DNA from: Kalmusia sp. IMI 367209
Lineage: Eukaryota; Ascomycota; Dothideomycetes; Pleosporales; Didymosphaeriaceae
Length of the DNA stretch: 64,000 nt
NCBI GenBank assembly: GCA_027946365.1
Contig: JAPEUQ010000006.1
Span: 930,001 to 994,000, forward strand
Reading direction: 5' to 3'
A model generated the notes under the pieces. The model did not search any database. It was given only the letters and a program-made list of their open reading frames with translations, and was not told the origin of the DNA. The position numbers were made by a program, and so were the translations under genes. Below are positions 1 through 12,939 of the stretch, one piece after another; position 1 is the stretch's first letter, and each line of letters opens with the position of its first letter.

Positions 1-56
1 GGTCTAATCCCAATTAGTCACTCAACTCGACATCTGATGATACTGTCATAACGTAC

Positions 57-152
57 CCTCCGGGTTATGAGCCTGCTATATATTAGAAGCTTGCTCGAAC
101 CGATGTCAAAGGTATGAACTCACCCGGCGCGCTTCCGCTGCGCCACTCAGCT
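57..152 (-). pseudogene. Split tRNA-Met-like sequence, probably a broken initiator tRNA
   Basis: Read on the minus strand, 152-123 has the 5' half of an initiator-type tRNA: a 7-base acceptor strand, a GCGC D-stem with loop AGCGGAA, and the 5' anticodon stem CCGGG. After about 50 unrelated bases, 72-57 reads GCTCATAACCCGGAGG, which is the matching anticodon loop (CAT) and 3' anticodon stem. The insert starts GTGAGT and ends ATAGCAG, so it looks like a spliceosomal intron, and it interrupts the 5' side of the anticodon stem/loop rather than the usual 37/38 position. I find no T-arm or 3' acceptor strand that pairs properly in bases 1-56. I therefore call it a decayed or rearranged tRNA; a functional gene with the rest outside the window is less likely. 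Confidence 0.35.
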
Positions 153-153
153 T

Positions 154-710
154 TGTTGGCTTGGCTTGAATGATGACAAATTTGGGAGGGGAATAGTATA
201 TGTACCAGATCAAAAATGGCGGGTTAGAGCAATAGGGATTTTTTGTGGTCTAAATGCGTGGTGTGTGGGCTAGTGGGTGTGGATTGGAAGAAATTTCGGC
301 AGGTGGAGTAGGGCGGTGACTCATAGGAGGGGGTGTGGAACATCGCACAAACGGAATGAACGATATGAGAGGACGCGGCAGTCACAAGCAAGGTGAGAAT
401 CACTTTGGGGATGGATGGATAAAAGAACAAGAGAATGTTTTGATGTTTGAGGTTTGGGATGGCATGAGGATATCCGGACTGAGATACGCAATGCACTTAG
501 TAGCACAGTCTGTTTTATATGCTACATAAAACTCAAAATCCAAGATAATAGTTGAGCAATTACGACCAATATGAAGCACCTCACTCTCTTCAAACAATTA
601 ACGCCCTTGCAGCCTGGTATACAGGCGAATTCCATTATACTTGGTCACTGTTCCCGTCATATGCGCAAGGGTATATCCGCGACGCTCTCCTTCTAACCAT
701 CTAAAATTAA
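154..710. other. Intergenic, no supported gene
   Basis: Only short, overlapping open frames without recognisable protein character. The last part is the 3' flank of the sphingoid-base kinase on the minus strand. Confidence 0.6.
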
Positions 711-2332
711 TCAAACTCCCTTCGCCTCGAACATGTGCCCGCTCTTGCTCAAAACAGTCCCCAACTCCTTGTGCACCTCGACCTGGAAAGGTTCGAAAGG
801 TACCCGCTCCCCATCTATACTGATATATCCGTCTTTTTGATTCTTCGGAATGATGCGATATGCGCTAATCTTCTGGTAGTCTACATGAGGGAGATCGAAG
901 AATTTGTGCTGCTCAACGGCTAATAAAGTAGCAATAGACTTGGTCCGGCTGATGTCACCCCTAACGCGGACTAAGTCGAGGCACCCGTCCGAGGGCAGCG
1001 CGGCGGGAAAGAAGTTCGCGTCGGGCGACATGTAAGCGAGATTTCCAGCGTAGAAGTTACCAAGACTATCGTGTGGGATGAGCTCCCATGAGGTTGGGAG
1101 TGGGTCGTTGATGGTACCGTATTGTAGAGGTGGTAGGCCGGTACCAGCGGGTGGAAGTGCGCGATCGTCACGGGTCCGAGGGGGCTTCGAAGACTCTGCA
1201 CGATAGACTTCCCTGACAGCATCCTTGTTGTCATATTCTACTTTGACAGCTATGTCAGCCGGATAGACGGTCTTGCTTATTAGACGAACGAGAAAGCCAT
1301 ATGTGAAGCGGGCACTGCCCATCCAGCGGAGGTTCTCGGTTGCAAGATCGGTTTCGGCGACGATGCCGACGGACTGTGATAAAAATGAGAGCATGCGACG
1401 GTCGCCCTGGGTAACCGAGACTAGATCTAGAGGCGTGCGGAGCCCTTTGATGACGGCCAGTGCAGCCAGACTCGGGCTGTCGGTCCCGTTGAAATTCAGA
1501 CTCGCAGCATTGCCCGATCCGCAGGGCAATTGTGCAACAGCAATCTTGACCAACGCGCGCGCAGCATCCTCTCTCTTGCCCAAGCCGTTCCACACCTCGT
1601 GCGGTATGCCGTCGCCAGAACAACATGCTACTACATCGTACTTCTCAATGTCTAAGTCCCGCGCAATTTCTACGCCGTGGCCGTTGTGCTTAGTCGTCTC
1701 GAGGTCCAGCTCACACCGCGCGGCTGCGAATATGGGCGCAATGTGCTTGTGGTAGAGTTTTTGTCCATTGCCCTGCCCGCCAAACGGATTGACCAGCACC
1801 TTTATGCGCTTCTGTCGTTGGGAAGCGCCATATGCCCGCTCCAACAATTTCTCCGCCCATGCTGCCGACAGGTCGCTGTCTGGCTTGTCGAGCTTATAGC
1901 TGAGGATCTGAGGCCGGACGACCTGTTTGGACACAGAGTGCGCGTAATGTACGATGATCTCGCCGTCTTCGGCAGTTTCGGCCCAAAGAATATTAAAATA
2001 AGGTATCGAACGCGTAGTCTTATTCTCTGTTCACTGTCAATGGCAGAACACGCGCTAGGGAGGTGGTTGAGCTCACTGCCAGGAAGGGAGACGCCGCAGC
2101 AACCTGCGCCTTTGCTTTCCAGGAGAGCTTCGTCTGCAGCCTGTCAACGCGCAAACCCTTTCTACCACCAGGCTTACGTACCGAGCACAATGAGCGAATC
2201 GGTCCCTAGCGTCAGTGAAGCATTCCTGCCTACAGCTAGCGTTGCGGGCACATCGGTGGCGGCATACGACGTCGTCTGGTTGCCCGCAAACGAAGGGTCC
2301 CTGAAGGGATTCTCCTCGACGCCGGAAGCCAT
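711..2332 (-). CDS. LCB4: Sphingoid long-chain base kinase (sphingosine kinase family)
   Basis: Phosphorylates sphingoid bases (phytosphingosine, dihydrosphingosine) to their 1-phosphates, at internal membranes or the cell periphery. Exons on the minus strand: 2332-2182 and 2026-711, with a 155-base intron (donor GTACGT, acceptor ACAG); 488 residues. The start is the ATG at 2332, followed by MASGVEENPF. The second exon opens with RSIPYFNILWAE, typical of fungal family members. The DAGK-type catalytic domain shows VNPFGGQG (about 129-136), the nucleotide-binding loop SGDGIPHEVWNGL (about 187-199) and PCGSGNA (about 218-224). The C-terminal half has ISIDGE (about 452-457). Length and motif order fit the family, which is usually 450-550 residues. 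Yeast has two paralogues, LCB4 and LCB5, which cannot be separated here, so the symbol stands for the family. Confidence 0.93.
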
Positions 2333-2917
2333 GGTTACGGTGAAGGAGCGTGAGCAGTTGTCTGCATGGTGCAGAAGACAAGAAGGGAGACAAACAATCG
2401 AAAGGAGCGACCAGACGTAAGCGCAACCCTTGAAGCGCGGGTCGCCCGGGAGCTTGCGTCTACAGAGCGTGTCCAGGTGAGGAAATTGGCCCGTGTCAAT
2501 CACCTAAGCCGAGGCTTGATCAAGCCAACCATGCCACCAACACCTCCCTGAACAGGACGCCTATGCAACGTTGGCGTACTCACATGGCATCGCCAAATAT
2601 TAAATCATGCCTGAGATGGCAAGGCGCATCTCGGGGTAGCTGCCGATGGACGCGACTGTGGTCTGTGATCACGTATGTGTGTACGACCATGGGCATAGGT
2701 AGATACGACCCATATAGACGATGCTCCTAGGAGAGTTTGGCATTGAAGGCAACCGTCATCTCTGATTCCTCCTAGGCTTGTTCCTGCAAAACCAGGGAGA
2801 TGTGCACTCTTGACCCTATCCATGACCCTGATTCCTCTTGCTCTTCATTACATGGCGCATTACATGGCGTTTCGCACCCAAAAAAGTAGTCCTGCTCGTC
2901 CCTCCCGACTCTCAACA
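2333..2917. other. Intergenic, no supported gene
   Basis: This holds the 5' flank of the sphingoid-base kinase and the 3' flank of the membrane glycoprotein gene. No other convincing frame is seen. Confidence 0.6.
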
Positions 2918-4120
2918 CTACCGCGCCTCCAACTCCAGCGGTCTCGTCCTACTGCCTGGAGGCACATTTTCAGTTGACAATTCCTGCGGCACGCTCACCC
3001 CTTCCGTCTCATGTGCATACGTATACGTCGCACCCTTATTATCACTCTGCGGTAGCTCATAAGCATAATCTCGTTTCCTTTTCCACGACCGCAGGAAGAA
3101 CCACACCGCTCCGATCAAGGCAGCAAGCCCGAAGATGCCAACTCCGACACCGATGCCGACGCTGGCGCCTGTTGAAAGGCCTGATTTCTTCGAGTCGTTG
3201 GAAGGTGGGGCCGTCGAGGATGGAGAGGATTGTGAGTCCGATGGACCTGAACCTGACACTGTTTCTGAGAGCGATGCTGATGAGGATGATTCAGACTGTG
3301 TCAAGCAATTAGCTTTGCCATTCCAATTTACCCTTCCCAGCCGAGCTGGATACAAAATGCTGGGCCCAAGTCAAGACATACCGCAAAATCAGTCGATCGA
3401 AAGCGCACGATGATCGCATACGCGTTGATCGCCCCAGGACTCGCATGATATGTAACAATCGTCGGGCTCGGGTCCCTACCCTCATCGCTTCTCGTCATCC
3501 TAAACGTCCCCGAATCCGTGTACGTCGACTCGCATCTCAGCGTATCTAGGAATGGATATTGCTCGTTGGGCATAGCTTGCGTCTGTGCTGCCATCTTCAT
3601 GGCCCTGTCTCCCGTAAGAATTAACGCGTTTATTTTCACGTCGACACAGCGAGGGTGAAGACATACGTAGGACAGCAAATATGCGTTGTTTCCGTCTCAG
3701 TGCCGATGTTCGTCTTGGTGCTGCTCGCCACCGTGTACCCAGACGGGCACATGCCCGGTGAATAGTACGCTGTTCCGATGGGATCATAGTCTTTGGGGAA
3801 GCAGTCTGTTGCGACTTCCCATGGCGAGCCGAGGAGCTGGTAGATTTGCGTCGTGCTGAACTCGGGGTAGCTTTTGTTGATTTCCCAGAGGTTGTCTGCG
3901 GGTTGTAAATCATATGTATGTGACACAGCGTTGGAGGACAAAGGTATGACGCGATGAAGAAGATCAGGTAAAGTAGAGGAAAAGTGATTGGATTAACGCA
4001 CTGCGTGTCCATCAGCATGTCACCGACGCAGTTCCATTCACCTCATACGTACCCCTTAGCTAAACAGCTTGACGGCGGCTCAAAGGCCGTAGTCAACGCT
4101 CCCAAATTGGTGAGCGACAT
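2918..4120 (-). CDS. Putative single-span membrane glycoprotein, fungal-specific; contains one likely +1 indel
   Basis: No named function. Exons on the minus strand: 4120-4053, 3895-3667, 3604-3382 and 3295-2918. The first exon begins MSLTNLGALTTAFEPPSSC, the usual opening of a fungal family of surface proteins. The second carries the motif CFPKDYDPIGTAYYSPGMCPSGYT and a CCP ending. The third continues the ectodomain. The fourth is Ser/Thr-rich, then GLSTGASVGIGVGVGIF runs into a hydrophobic segment ending in FFLRSWKRKRD, so a type I membrane span with a short cytosolic tail. The last three introns are 157, 62 and 86 bases with good sites (GTACGT, GTATGT). Frame is kept across the last three exons, but exon 1 is one base too long; the surplus would lie in the C4 run 4052-4055. 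Reading exon 1 straight on instead meets a TGA. Role could be a cell-surface sensor; this is inference. Confidence 0.7.
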
Positions 4121-4804
4121 CTTTCAAATGTGTCTTCGTTGCACGGTATCGAACCCGTCTCGCACGACGCAAGATCAGAGGGTATGATGGAACGAGGAGC
4201 TAAAGCGCCTGTTCCCGGCCCCTAGGGCACATATGCATCCTCGATCTTCATGCATAATTACAGCAAGTCCAATAAACAGACATCGGGGGCCAAATAGTAA
4301 GGATGTACTGGGATTGTCATGAATTGCTACCAAGGCCGGTAAGCACAAGGTTCTGAAGCACCAATCAGCTTGTCTTGCCCAGGGTAAGTGAGACGATGGG
4401 ATTACTGTTGCAGTGGCCGTGTTTGATCCTGAAGCAAATTTCTCGCGCGAGAGGATTTGAGACCGCGGTCTGGTCACATTGCGTGCTTATCCGTATCTGC
4501 ACTGCTGTCAGTTCCGTTGTCAACTGGCAGCTCTGCTAGGCGATCACTTGGCCCCCACGTTTTATTGACGACGGAGCATCTGGGGCGAATAATGAAGCTT
4601 TTATGTCTTGCATGTATTGCCATACTACAAGATTCTTCAATCTCAACACTTCTCTGAACTTGCGTGCAACGCGCTCGCTGGCATCCCAAACACCATGGGC
4701 GGAAACAGAATCCGAAGCCGATAAGCCTTGCACAATCCTTTTCTAAGCCTCCTACACCGAGTCTCATATAACCGATGCACCGATCCTCCACCAGCAGCAC
4801 AAGT
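4121..4804. other. Intergenic, no supported gene
   Basis: Lies between the start of the membrane glycoprotein gene and the 3' end of SEC26. Only short shadow frames are seen. A T-arm-like string near 4138-4172 was considered and rejected. Confidence 0.6.
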
Positions 4805-7800
4805 TTATTTATTCAAGCCCTTCAACGAACCTAGGCTTAGCGCCAGACCTTGTGATCGACTCCGGATACGAACGAAGCCTGTGATCGGACCATTACTTCC
4901 CTCTTGCTCTATGCTCAAGTTGGCCAACGCATCCTCACCTGCGGTAGAATTAGTATTTCAAACATAGAAGAAAAAGGCATAGATGTGGACTCACCAAATA
5001 CACTTCTGGCGTACAAGTTCGCCGACAAAAACTGACAGTCACCCTTCATGGAGGCTTCAGGCGTGAGACAACTCATGTTTGTTGACGCCATGAGCTGCTT
5101 CAAGAAGTCTCGCAGCGACTTGGCCTTCGAATTGATGTTGACCTTATTCTCCCACTCGAACTCGGTCCACATAGTGCGGAATTGTGTCTCTGTACAGTGT
5201 GCAGGCTTGATGTAGTCCATAATATCTATGTGAACGTCATTTAAAATGACAACGTTCGAGTCAACTCCCTTTTCGCTAATCGTTTGTCAGCATGATCCAA
5301 GAATGTGAGATGGGTAAGACCTACCCCTCGTATATTATGTTACCGAAGATGACGCCAGTGTCAGTGGAAGAAACTTTGATGGTGGCTTGAAGATTAATAA
5401 AATCATGTGGGCCAACATTTTGCGTAGGCGGACGCTCCACGACTTTGAGGTCGCCAAGCGTGGCGAACTCGACGGTGAGATTCTGAAGGGTTTCGGTGGT
5501 TTGGTTGACAAGCAAAACGTCCAAAACAATGTCGAACTGATGCACCTTGATGTAGGCTTCAGCGTAGACGGGATCGGAGAAACCAGTGAGCTGCTGCACC
5601 CGGCTGAGTTTTGAGGTGAGGTCTTCTGTTGCCGTGTCACCTCCCGTCGCCCTTTCAAGATCTTGCTCGACTTCATCTAGACCGTCTGCGTCCTTCTTCT
5701 TGAGCTGCCGTATCGAGAAAGAATCGTCCACATTGACAGCAGATTTGGCTTTTTCAGATGCCTCTTTCGCTGCCCGCTTCTTCTCTTCCGCTTGCACCAT
5801 GATCCTGAAAGATTTTCGGGTATCTTCTAGATAAACGGCCTCGAGCTCTTTCTTCTGCGCAAATTCTGAAAGTGACCGCACACAAGACATGATGCGGTCA
5901 ACAGAGTCTTCGTCGATGAATGTTTTGACGAACTGTGATTGACCAACGCGGATAATGGAGATCATGATGAGCATTGCCTCTGCGCGTAAACGATTGGTCT
6001 GTGCAGCGTCCTGCGATATTTCTGAAATGCGCATGACAAGCTTGGTAAGTGTGCTAGATAGGACAGCCGCCAGATAGTAGTCGCCATCAAGAATGAGCTG
6101 GCGCAGCGGAGGTTTTTGAGAGTTTTTGACGGCTTCAAGTTTCGCTTTGGCGGCAGCGGACGATGTGAGCGCGCTTTCGGTAGCATATGTGCCATCCGCA
6201 AGGACTTTGCGTGATCCCGATGGTGCGGCCGGTTTGGCGTGGCCGTTGACTTGCTCCTCAGGTTCCTTGCCCTCTGATGCTTCGTCTAAAAGCCTCTGTT
6301 CTGAGCTGAGGATGGGAATCTCGCCGAGTGATGCGCGGATGCCTCTCCATGCGTCTCGAATATCTTTTGACTCCAGTGAGAATTCTCCAATAATCCACAA
6401 GACACCACGATATACCTTCCCAGCGCGGACCTCGCCTAGAGTGGTCACAAGACGCTGGACAATGGACGCTCTGAGATCCGGGAAGCGCTCCACGACTTCT
6501 TTCACGAAAGAGATGACGTCTACGGCCGATGCATTACTACTAACATCGGAGATGAAATCCATGAGCGAACCAACGACACTTGCGGCGACTTCTGGGAACT
6601 TGATGGCAGATTGATGGATGGCCGAGATCAAGAGTGACCGGTACTCGGAGTTCTTCTCATACTGTTCATCGACTGTCTTCATTAATTCCTTCTTGAGCAA
6701 CAGGACCACCTCTTCCACATTTCTGCTTGTGACCATCTCAAGTGCAATGTTGAGCGCTTTCTTCCGAACATCTAGATCTGGGCTGGACAAGACGCGTAGG
6801 ATCTCCATGGTAAGATCATCCAAAACACCTTCATTCTTTTGACGCAATTGGTCCACCCGCTCTAGGACGATGAGCTTCACGTTGTTGTCAGGCTCCTTGA
6901 TCGCGAGTTCGACAAATTTTCCAGCGGCAGCCTTGACAGCTACAGGGTTCGCTGTGAGAGTGGTGAGCGCGTGCGCAGCCTCGTAAATGACGGTGGACAC
7001 GCTGGACTCTAGCAGATCGAAGATCAATCGCAAGTACCGCGCCTTGTTCCCGGGGTTGCTAATGGCATCTTTTCGGATGAATTCGAGCTCGGCGAGGAGT
7101 ACGAGTTCATCGTGGTTCGGGATCGAGTCGAAGACTGTGCTTAGATATTCTAGCGCCTTCTCGTGGCTAATCGAAACAAGAGCAGCAAAGGCGTTGCGCT
7201 TGCAGGTTGCATCGTTTTCGTCGTCCAAAAAGGTGACCAGGAGGTCAGGAGCATCTGGAAGTAGTTCAGGCAGATGTGTGAAAATAGACGCAATGGCGAA
7301 AGTGGCGTTTTTCCGCACGTATGCGTGCCTGTGTGTAAGACATTGTCGGACGGGCTCTGCAGAGCATGTCAGTACCAGCTATGCACAGTCCTATCAGCTA
7401 CGTACGAAGAAGAGGCTCTACAAGCTCAGCATCTCGCAACTTTGTTCTGTGATATCGTCAGTAATGTGCGACGTAGCAACATTAGTTCCGTACACAAAGC
7501 GCAGCGTATTTCCCCGCACGTATTCGTTGGGCGCCTGCAGATCGAATCGAATAGCATTGCTGCCTCCACGTCAGCTGTCTGCTCAGGAACAGAGCCAATA
7601 TGCCCACGTACCACACCAATATCCACTCCTGCTTCAACTTCCCTTGAGCATCGTATTTCGGGCACACTTCGAAGAACAGATACATCAATTTCTTCAGCAG
7701 CTTCGATTTCGAGGGCATGACGAATCGTATTATGTGCATGAGTAGGCCGGATTGGGGATCACCGTTTAGCATTATGGAGAGGATCTTCTTCTGTCGGCTT

Positions 7801-8024
7801 GTCAGCGGTCGTTCGCAGCGCGGGGCACGGTGGGAGGTGCAAGCGTACCATGGTCTCGATCTTCTGCTCGTCCGAGCCCTTCTCCAAGGCATTCTTCAGG
7901 TCATTCTGGGAAGGGACGTCGGCAGCATTGTCCTGGTGGACCTGTTGACCGCTCGTCAGCGGGGAGCTCTAGCTGCAGCGATGCACCATACCAAGCTGTA
8001 TGAGTTCTCCAAGAAGGTCGCCAT
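4805..8024 (-). CDS. SEC26: Coatomer subunit beta (beta-COP)
   Basis: Large subunit of the COPI coat, which forms retrograde Golgi-to-ER vesicles. Eight exons on the minus strand: 8024-7992, 7941-7849, 7790-7612, 7559-7494, 7446-7406, 7356-5325, 5275-4995 and 4938-4805; they join in frame to 952 residues, the normal size of the family. The N-terminus MATFLENSYSLVHQDNAAD is diagnostic, followed by LLMHIIRFVMPSK, NEYVRGNTLRFV and HRHAYVRKNA of the adaptin-like alpha-solenoid. The middle has a charged linker (about KKRAAKEASEKAK), and the C-terminal appendage ends ITGFVRIRSRSQGLALSLGS. Introns are 47-58 bases and cluster at the 5' end; one internal exon is only 41 bases. No irregularity in key regions. 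Confidence 0.98.
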
Positions 8025-8464
8025 ATTGCCAGCCGAGCCAGTCCTCTGCTGCGTATCTGCGTAAACACGTATTATCCCGCCGCGATGCTTCTGGGTGCCG
8101 GCAGCAGGCCCTCGGCCGTCAATTCCCTTGGTGTTGTGGGTAGGCGGACTGCTACGTGGAAGGAACCGTGGCCGCGGCGGTGAAAATTGGACGCGGCGAA
8201 CCAGGACAATAGGTGTTTAGCTCGGAAGCGGAGGAGAGAAATTGTCGGACGCCAGTAAGTGGCCTTCGTGGGTGCGGATGCGCTCCGATGTGTCCACAGC
8301 TTCTGCCTTCACCTGTACAGGTGTCTGCTCGAGAAAGTGGTCCCAAGGGAGCGCCAAGCTCGCTAAACCGACCAGGGTCTGAGGGCGATCGTGAACTGCT
8401 GCTACACATATCAGCCTGCGCCTGCATTCTCCAGCACTCCTGCTTCGACCGCCTGTCGCCCACT
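8025..8464. promoter_or_regulatory. Shared divergent promoter region of SEC26 and mago
   Basis: 440 bases separate the two ATGs, which point away from each other. It must hold both 5' regions. I do not see an unambiguous TATA box or other named element. Open frames here are GC-driven shadows. Confidence 0.5.
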
Positions 8465-9345
8465 ATGAGCTCCGACAAGGTGAATAACGAGCCGTTCTAC
8501 CTGCGCTACTAGTACGTAGGCCCCATCCTTGAAAGCACGTGCGTGCTAATACTAAGAACCTATAGCTCTGGCCACCAAGGGCGATTCGGCCATGAGTTCT
8601 TAGGTCAGTTTTCGTCGGGTGAGCCGATTCGAACCGGACTGATATCTCTAGAATTCGATTTTCGCGTTCTTGGAGACGGCCGTAGCGCGTCTGCACGATA
8701 TGCGAACAATTCCAACTATCGCAATGATTCGTTGATCCGCAAAGAGAGTAAGAGACTATGCATCAAACTCTATCATTTCTACTGACCACTGCTTTGGCAG
8801 TGTGCGTAAGCCATGCTATGGTCAACGAGATTCGACGAATCGTAAAGGATAGTGAGATTTTGAAGTGCGTTTTGCGCAGCTCCTATTGACTATGGACTGG
8901 TCTGACAGTACTTAGGGAAGATGACACCAAATGGCCGCAGAAGAACAAAGACGGCCGTCAAGAGTTGGAGATCAGGCTAGGCAACGAGCATATTTCCTTT
9001 GAGGTACGCGCCATCGAGTCTATTTCCGAGAGTCTTATTGCATCACTTCCAAAGCAAGCGTAGCTTTGGGGGACTTCTCCAGATGAACACCTCACCCCAT
9101 TATGCTTGATGCTTTCGCGCTCATAATACCACGCACGAGTCACTGACAATGTACAGACGGCAAAGATCGGTTCGCTACAGGATGTTGCAGAGTCCTCCGA
9201 CCCAGAAGGCCTGCGCGTCTTCTACTACCTCGTGCAGGATCTCAAAGCATTGGTCTTCTCCCTGATCTCGCTGCACTTCAAGGTATCGTCATCGCTGCGA
9301 ATACAAGATGTATGCTTACACTTCGCCTAGATCAAGCCAATCTGA
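8465..9345 (+). CDS. mago: Mago nashi, exon junction complex core protein
   Basis: Binds Y14 (RBM8) and locks eIF4A3 on spliced mRNA in the exon junction complex in the nucleus. Seven exons: 8465-8511, 8566-8603, 8652-8747, 8801-8864, 8916-9003, 9157-9282 and 9331-9345; 157 residues, in frame throughout. The protein begins [16 protein letters not shown] and shows [16 protein letters not shown], then [39 protein letters not shown] and [20 protein letters not shown], ending IKPI; all are hallmarks of the family. Introns are 48-54 bases apart from one of 153. The gene lies head-to-head with SEC26. Six introns in a 157-codon gene is dense but normal for filamentous ascomycetes. Confidence 0.98.
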
Positions 9346-10083
9346 GATGGTCGTCCTGTGAGCCTCGGAGGCGGGGATGCTGTTGATTTTTGCTTTTTGC
9401 TTTTTTCAGCTAGCGACTCAACCTAGGTCGAAACGAAGGGAAACTGCAACCGGTGCCCACTTGTGGAGTGCAAGGCGTCTGGAGCCTGGACTCGTCAGTA
9501 GCCCGTGGGTTGGGCGGACCAGCAGCGTCTGGCAGCTGTAGATGAGGCTAGCGAACCATTGCTCACACAGTACCGGTAGACGGAAATGCACGAGTTGAGT
9601 TGGCCAAATGCATCTTTGCTGCGCCGTGATGCAAGACAATTCAACCAGCAGCGCCAAGCGTGTTGCCACTCGGCTGGGTCCGCACTGACTCTCGCCGTCC
9701 GACAATAAAGCCGCGAATCCGGCCAGATCCTTTCGCATCGACTTTGAAAAGGATAGCAGCAGCTGGGCATACGAGGTTTCCTGGCATGAACGACGCAGGG
9801 CTGGTGGTGGTACCGTGGGCATGTGCGGCGCCCCATCCCCTTGTTCCCACACGCGAGCCTAGCGTAACCCCCGGCGCTCTTCCCCGCGCTACGCTGGGTA
9901 AGCCTGCACGCCTCAGCAGCAGGACAGCCGTCACTCTCGAGTCCGTGCAGTCTATCATAAACATGACATCCCACCGCCTTTCGCTCTGGATCCCCATTCA
10001 AGCTTAATTTTCGTCCTGCCCTTGCTCTCCATCTCATGGTCGTGTGTTTTCATTGTCTGTAGTCTTCCTTTCTTTTGCCGGCC
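9346..10083. other. Intergenic, GC-rich, no supported gene
   Basis: Contains the 3' flank of mago (with a T-rich tract near 9388-9409) and the 5' flank of GID4. Several overlapping open frames on both strands (about 9418-10037) have no domain-like features and look like GC-driven shadows. Confidence 0.6.
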
Positions 10084-11249
10084 ATGCCCACCGATGACAT
10101 TGCGGCCATGCTCACGCCGCCAGCGGACGAGCACGAGAGCCCGCTGGCCGGCCACTCGACATGTCCCCCAGAGGAGCTGCGCATTCACGCATCGCGCACT
10201 GTGATGCAGGCGCCATCTTCACACAATGCGAGCGACGATGCAGTGCCAATCGACGTCCCGACGCAGCAGCCGACGCCGCCTCCTACTGACCCAACGTCGC
10301 CAGCACGCGCGCACTCATCGTCAGAATCGCGCCCCCAAGCCCGTAGAAGCGCCTGTTGAAGGCCCCATCCGAGACATTCCCACACCCATGAGCGTAGCAG
10401 ATGACAGCGCTGAAGAACAGCGAAACACGCACGCGTCACCGCTTTCAGTGACGGCACCAGTGCACGCTCCCTGGTCGCAACAACGATACCCGGTACCACC
10501 ATACCCAAACCACAGGGTCTGTATCACCACGCCGTCGCGATGAGGCATGCGCGCCGTTCATAGCTCACCATTCCACAGTTTCTCCCCAACTCGTCCTCCT
10601 CGCTTCTCCGCCCCGGCAGTCGCTTCAAAGGGAACCAGACCTCGGATCGCCAACAGTACGAAGTTGAAGTCGAGATCAAATATGTGGATATGCGCGAGTC
10701 GTTCCTGTGTGGATACTTGCGCATCAAAGGTGCGCGCTCGATTCTGCAAGGGTGACCATGTGACTAACGCTTCACAGGCTTGACCGAGGACCACCCAAGC
10801 TTGACCACGTACTTCGAAGGCGAGATAATTGGCAGTAAATACACATTCATCACAGAACATCCGGAATGGGGCTCGAACGAAAAGGTCGACCGGCAGCACT
10901 GGGGTAGATTCTCAGCATACAAGCCGCTCTCGAAATACTCATCGCGACCCGAGCTAGTTTCAAAGGACTGGATGCAGAAGGAACACCTATTCATGCGCTG
11001 GAAGGAGTACTTTCTCGTTCCGGACCATCGAGTGAAAACGATCAACGGCGCTAGTTTCGAGGGCTTCCTACTACATTTGCTTCAACCAGGTGTCCGGCGG
11101 TATCGAGGGAATCTACTTTCACGCGAAGAGCGAGAAGTGAGTGCCAATCTTCCGCATCTCCCTCACTGCTGACCCCAGACAGGTTCCAGAAACTGCAATT
11201 AGAACACGTGGAAGACCATGGGTGTCAGGGCGCAATTGAATTCCGATAA
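10084..11249 (+). CDS. GID4: GID4/Vid24, substrate receptor of the GID/CTLH ubiquitin ligase; two likely +1 indels
   Basis: Recognises N-terminal proline degrons and recruits gluconeogenic enzymes to the GID E3 ligase. Exons: 10084-10516, 10579-10729, 10778-11136 and 11183-11249. The N-terminal 140 or so residues are Pro/Ser/Thr-rich and probably disordered. The beta-barrel region shows LLRPGSRFKGNQ, VDMRESFLCGYLRIKG, LTTYFEGEIIG, NEKVDRQHWGRF, RWKEYFLVPDH and SGGIEGIYFH, then a C-terminal exon ending GAIEFR. Splice phases agree only if one base is surplus in exon 1 (C5 run 10332-10336) and one in exon 3 (CC at 11067-11068, inside the conserved FEGF/YYICF junction). With those two bases discounted the protein has about 335 residues, in line with the family. 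As given, the sequence would terminate early. Identity is very secure from the conserved blocks. Confidence 0.92.
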
Positions 11250-11700
11250 TCTTGACGACTTTGAATGAAGGGACTGGAGCATGTACATGTGATACAACGG
11301 GCACAAACGGATACAGCATTTGGGACGGGCACGCGAGCGTATTGACTATTCTTCTACACCCTCGAGGTTTTCCTGTACAGATCCTACTGTTTGTCTACGT
11401 ACTATTTTTATTGCCAGGCCGCCTTTCCAGCAGTGCGCCAAGAGGGCTGGGCTTGCTCTTAATTTGCATGATATATAATGGTCCCCAGTGTGAATGATAT
11501 ACCATATCGGATCGAAGTGTTACGTCATGGCGTATGTTTGTCGTTCACACATGTGCAGATGCGAACCGTGAACGTTTTGGGCCCTAGCGAAAAGCTTGAC
11601 TCCACCTGCACCTGGTCGTACCTTCACTCGCTTCGCCAAAGGCGAACCAACCACGAAACTCTAAAGTCGACCTCCAATCCCAATTCCTCATAAGGTCACA
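11250..11700. other. Intergenic, no supported gene
   Basis: Between the GID4 stop and the TRM8 start. Short frames near 11252-11693 have no recognisable protein features. Confidence 0.6.
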
Positions 11701-12721
<1,021 letters not shown>

Positions 12722-12939
12722 GAGGTACACTGTGCTGGACGTAGATGAGTTATGAGCGATACCATGGTAATTAGAGGCAGATGGATCATCAGATATGCCG
12801 GGAAATGAACTTTGAACTTCTTGAGGTCAGGTCTCTAGACTATTACAAAACCCAAACATGCGAAATATGCCCTCCGCGAACGCCGCGCTTAAATGATGAC
12901 GCCACGCCAACACATCCCACACAGGCACTTTTCAAAGTC

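Noticed and set aside
3896..4052. Stop-codon readthrough (TGA) in the membrane glycoprotein gene
   Set aside because: Reading exon 1 straight on gives a TGA and then a different frame; an intron plus one surplus base in the C4 run explains all exons more simply.
4138..4172. tRNA T-arm-like string GGTATCGAACCCG
   Set aside because: The stem pairs poorly, and no anticodon or D-arm lies in range.
8624..8634. GATTCGAACC string resembling a tRNA B-box
   Set aside because: It is inside a 48-base intron of mago, with no tRNA structure around it.
9495..10037. 180-codon minus-strand frame upstream of GID4
   Set aside because: No protein-like pattern; explained by GC-rich promoter DNA.
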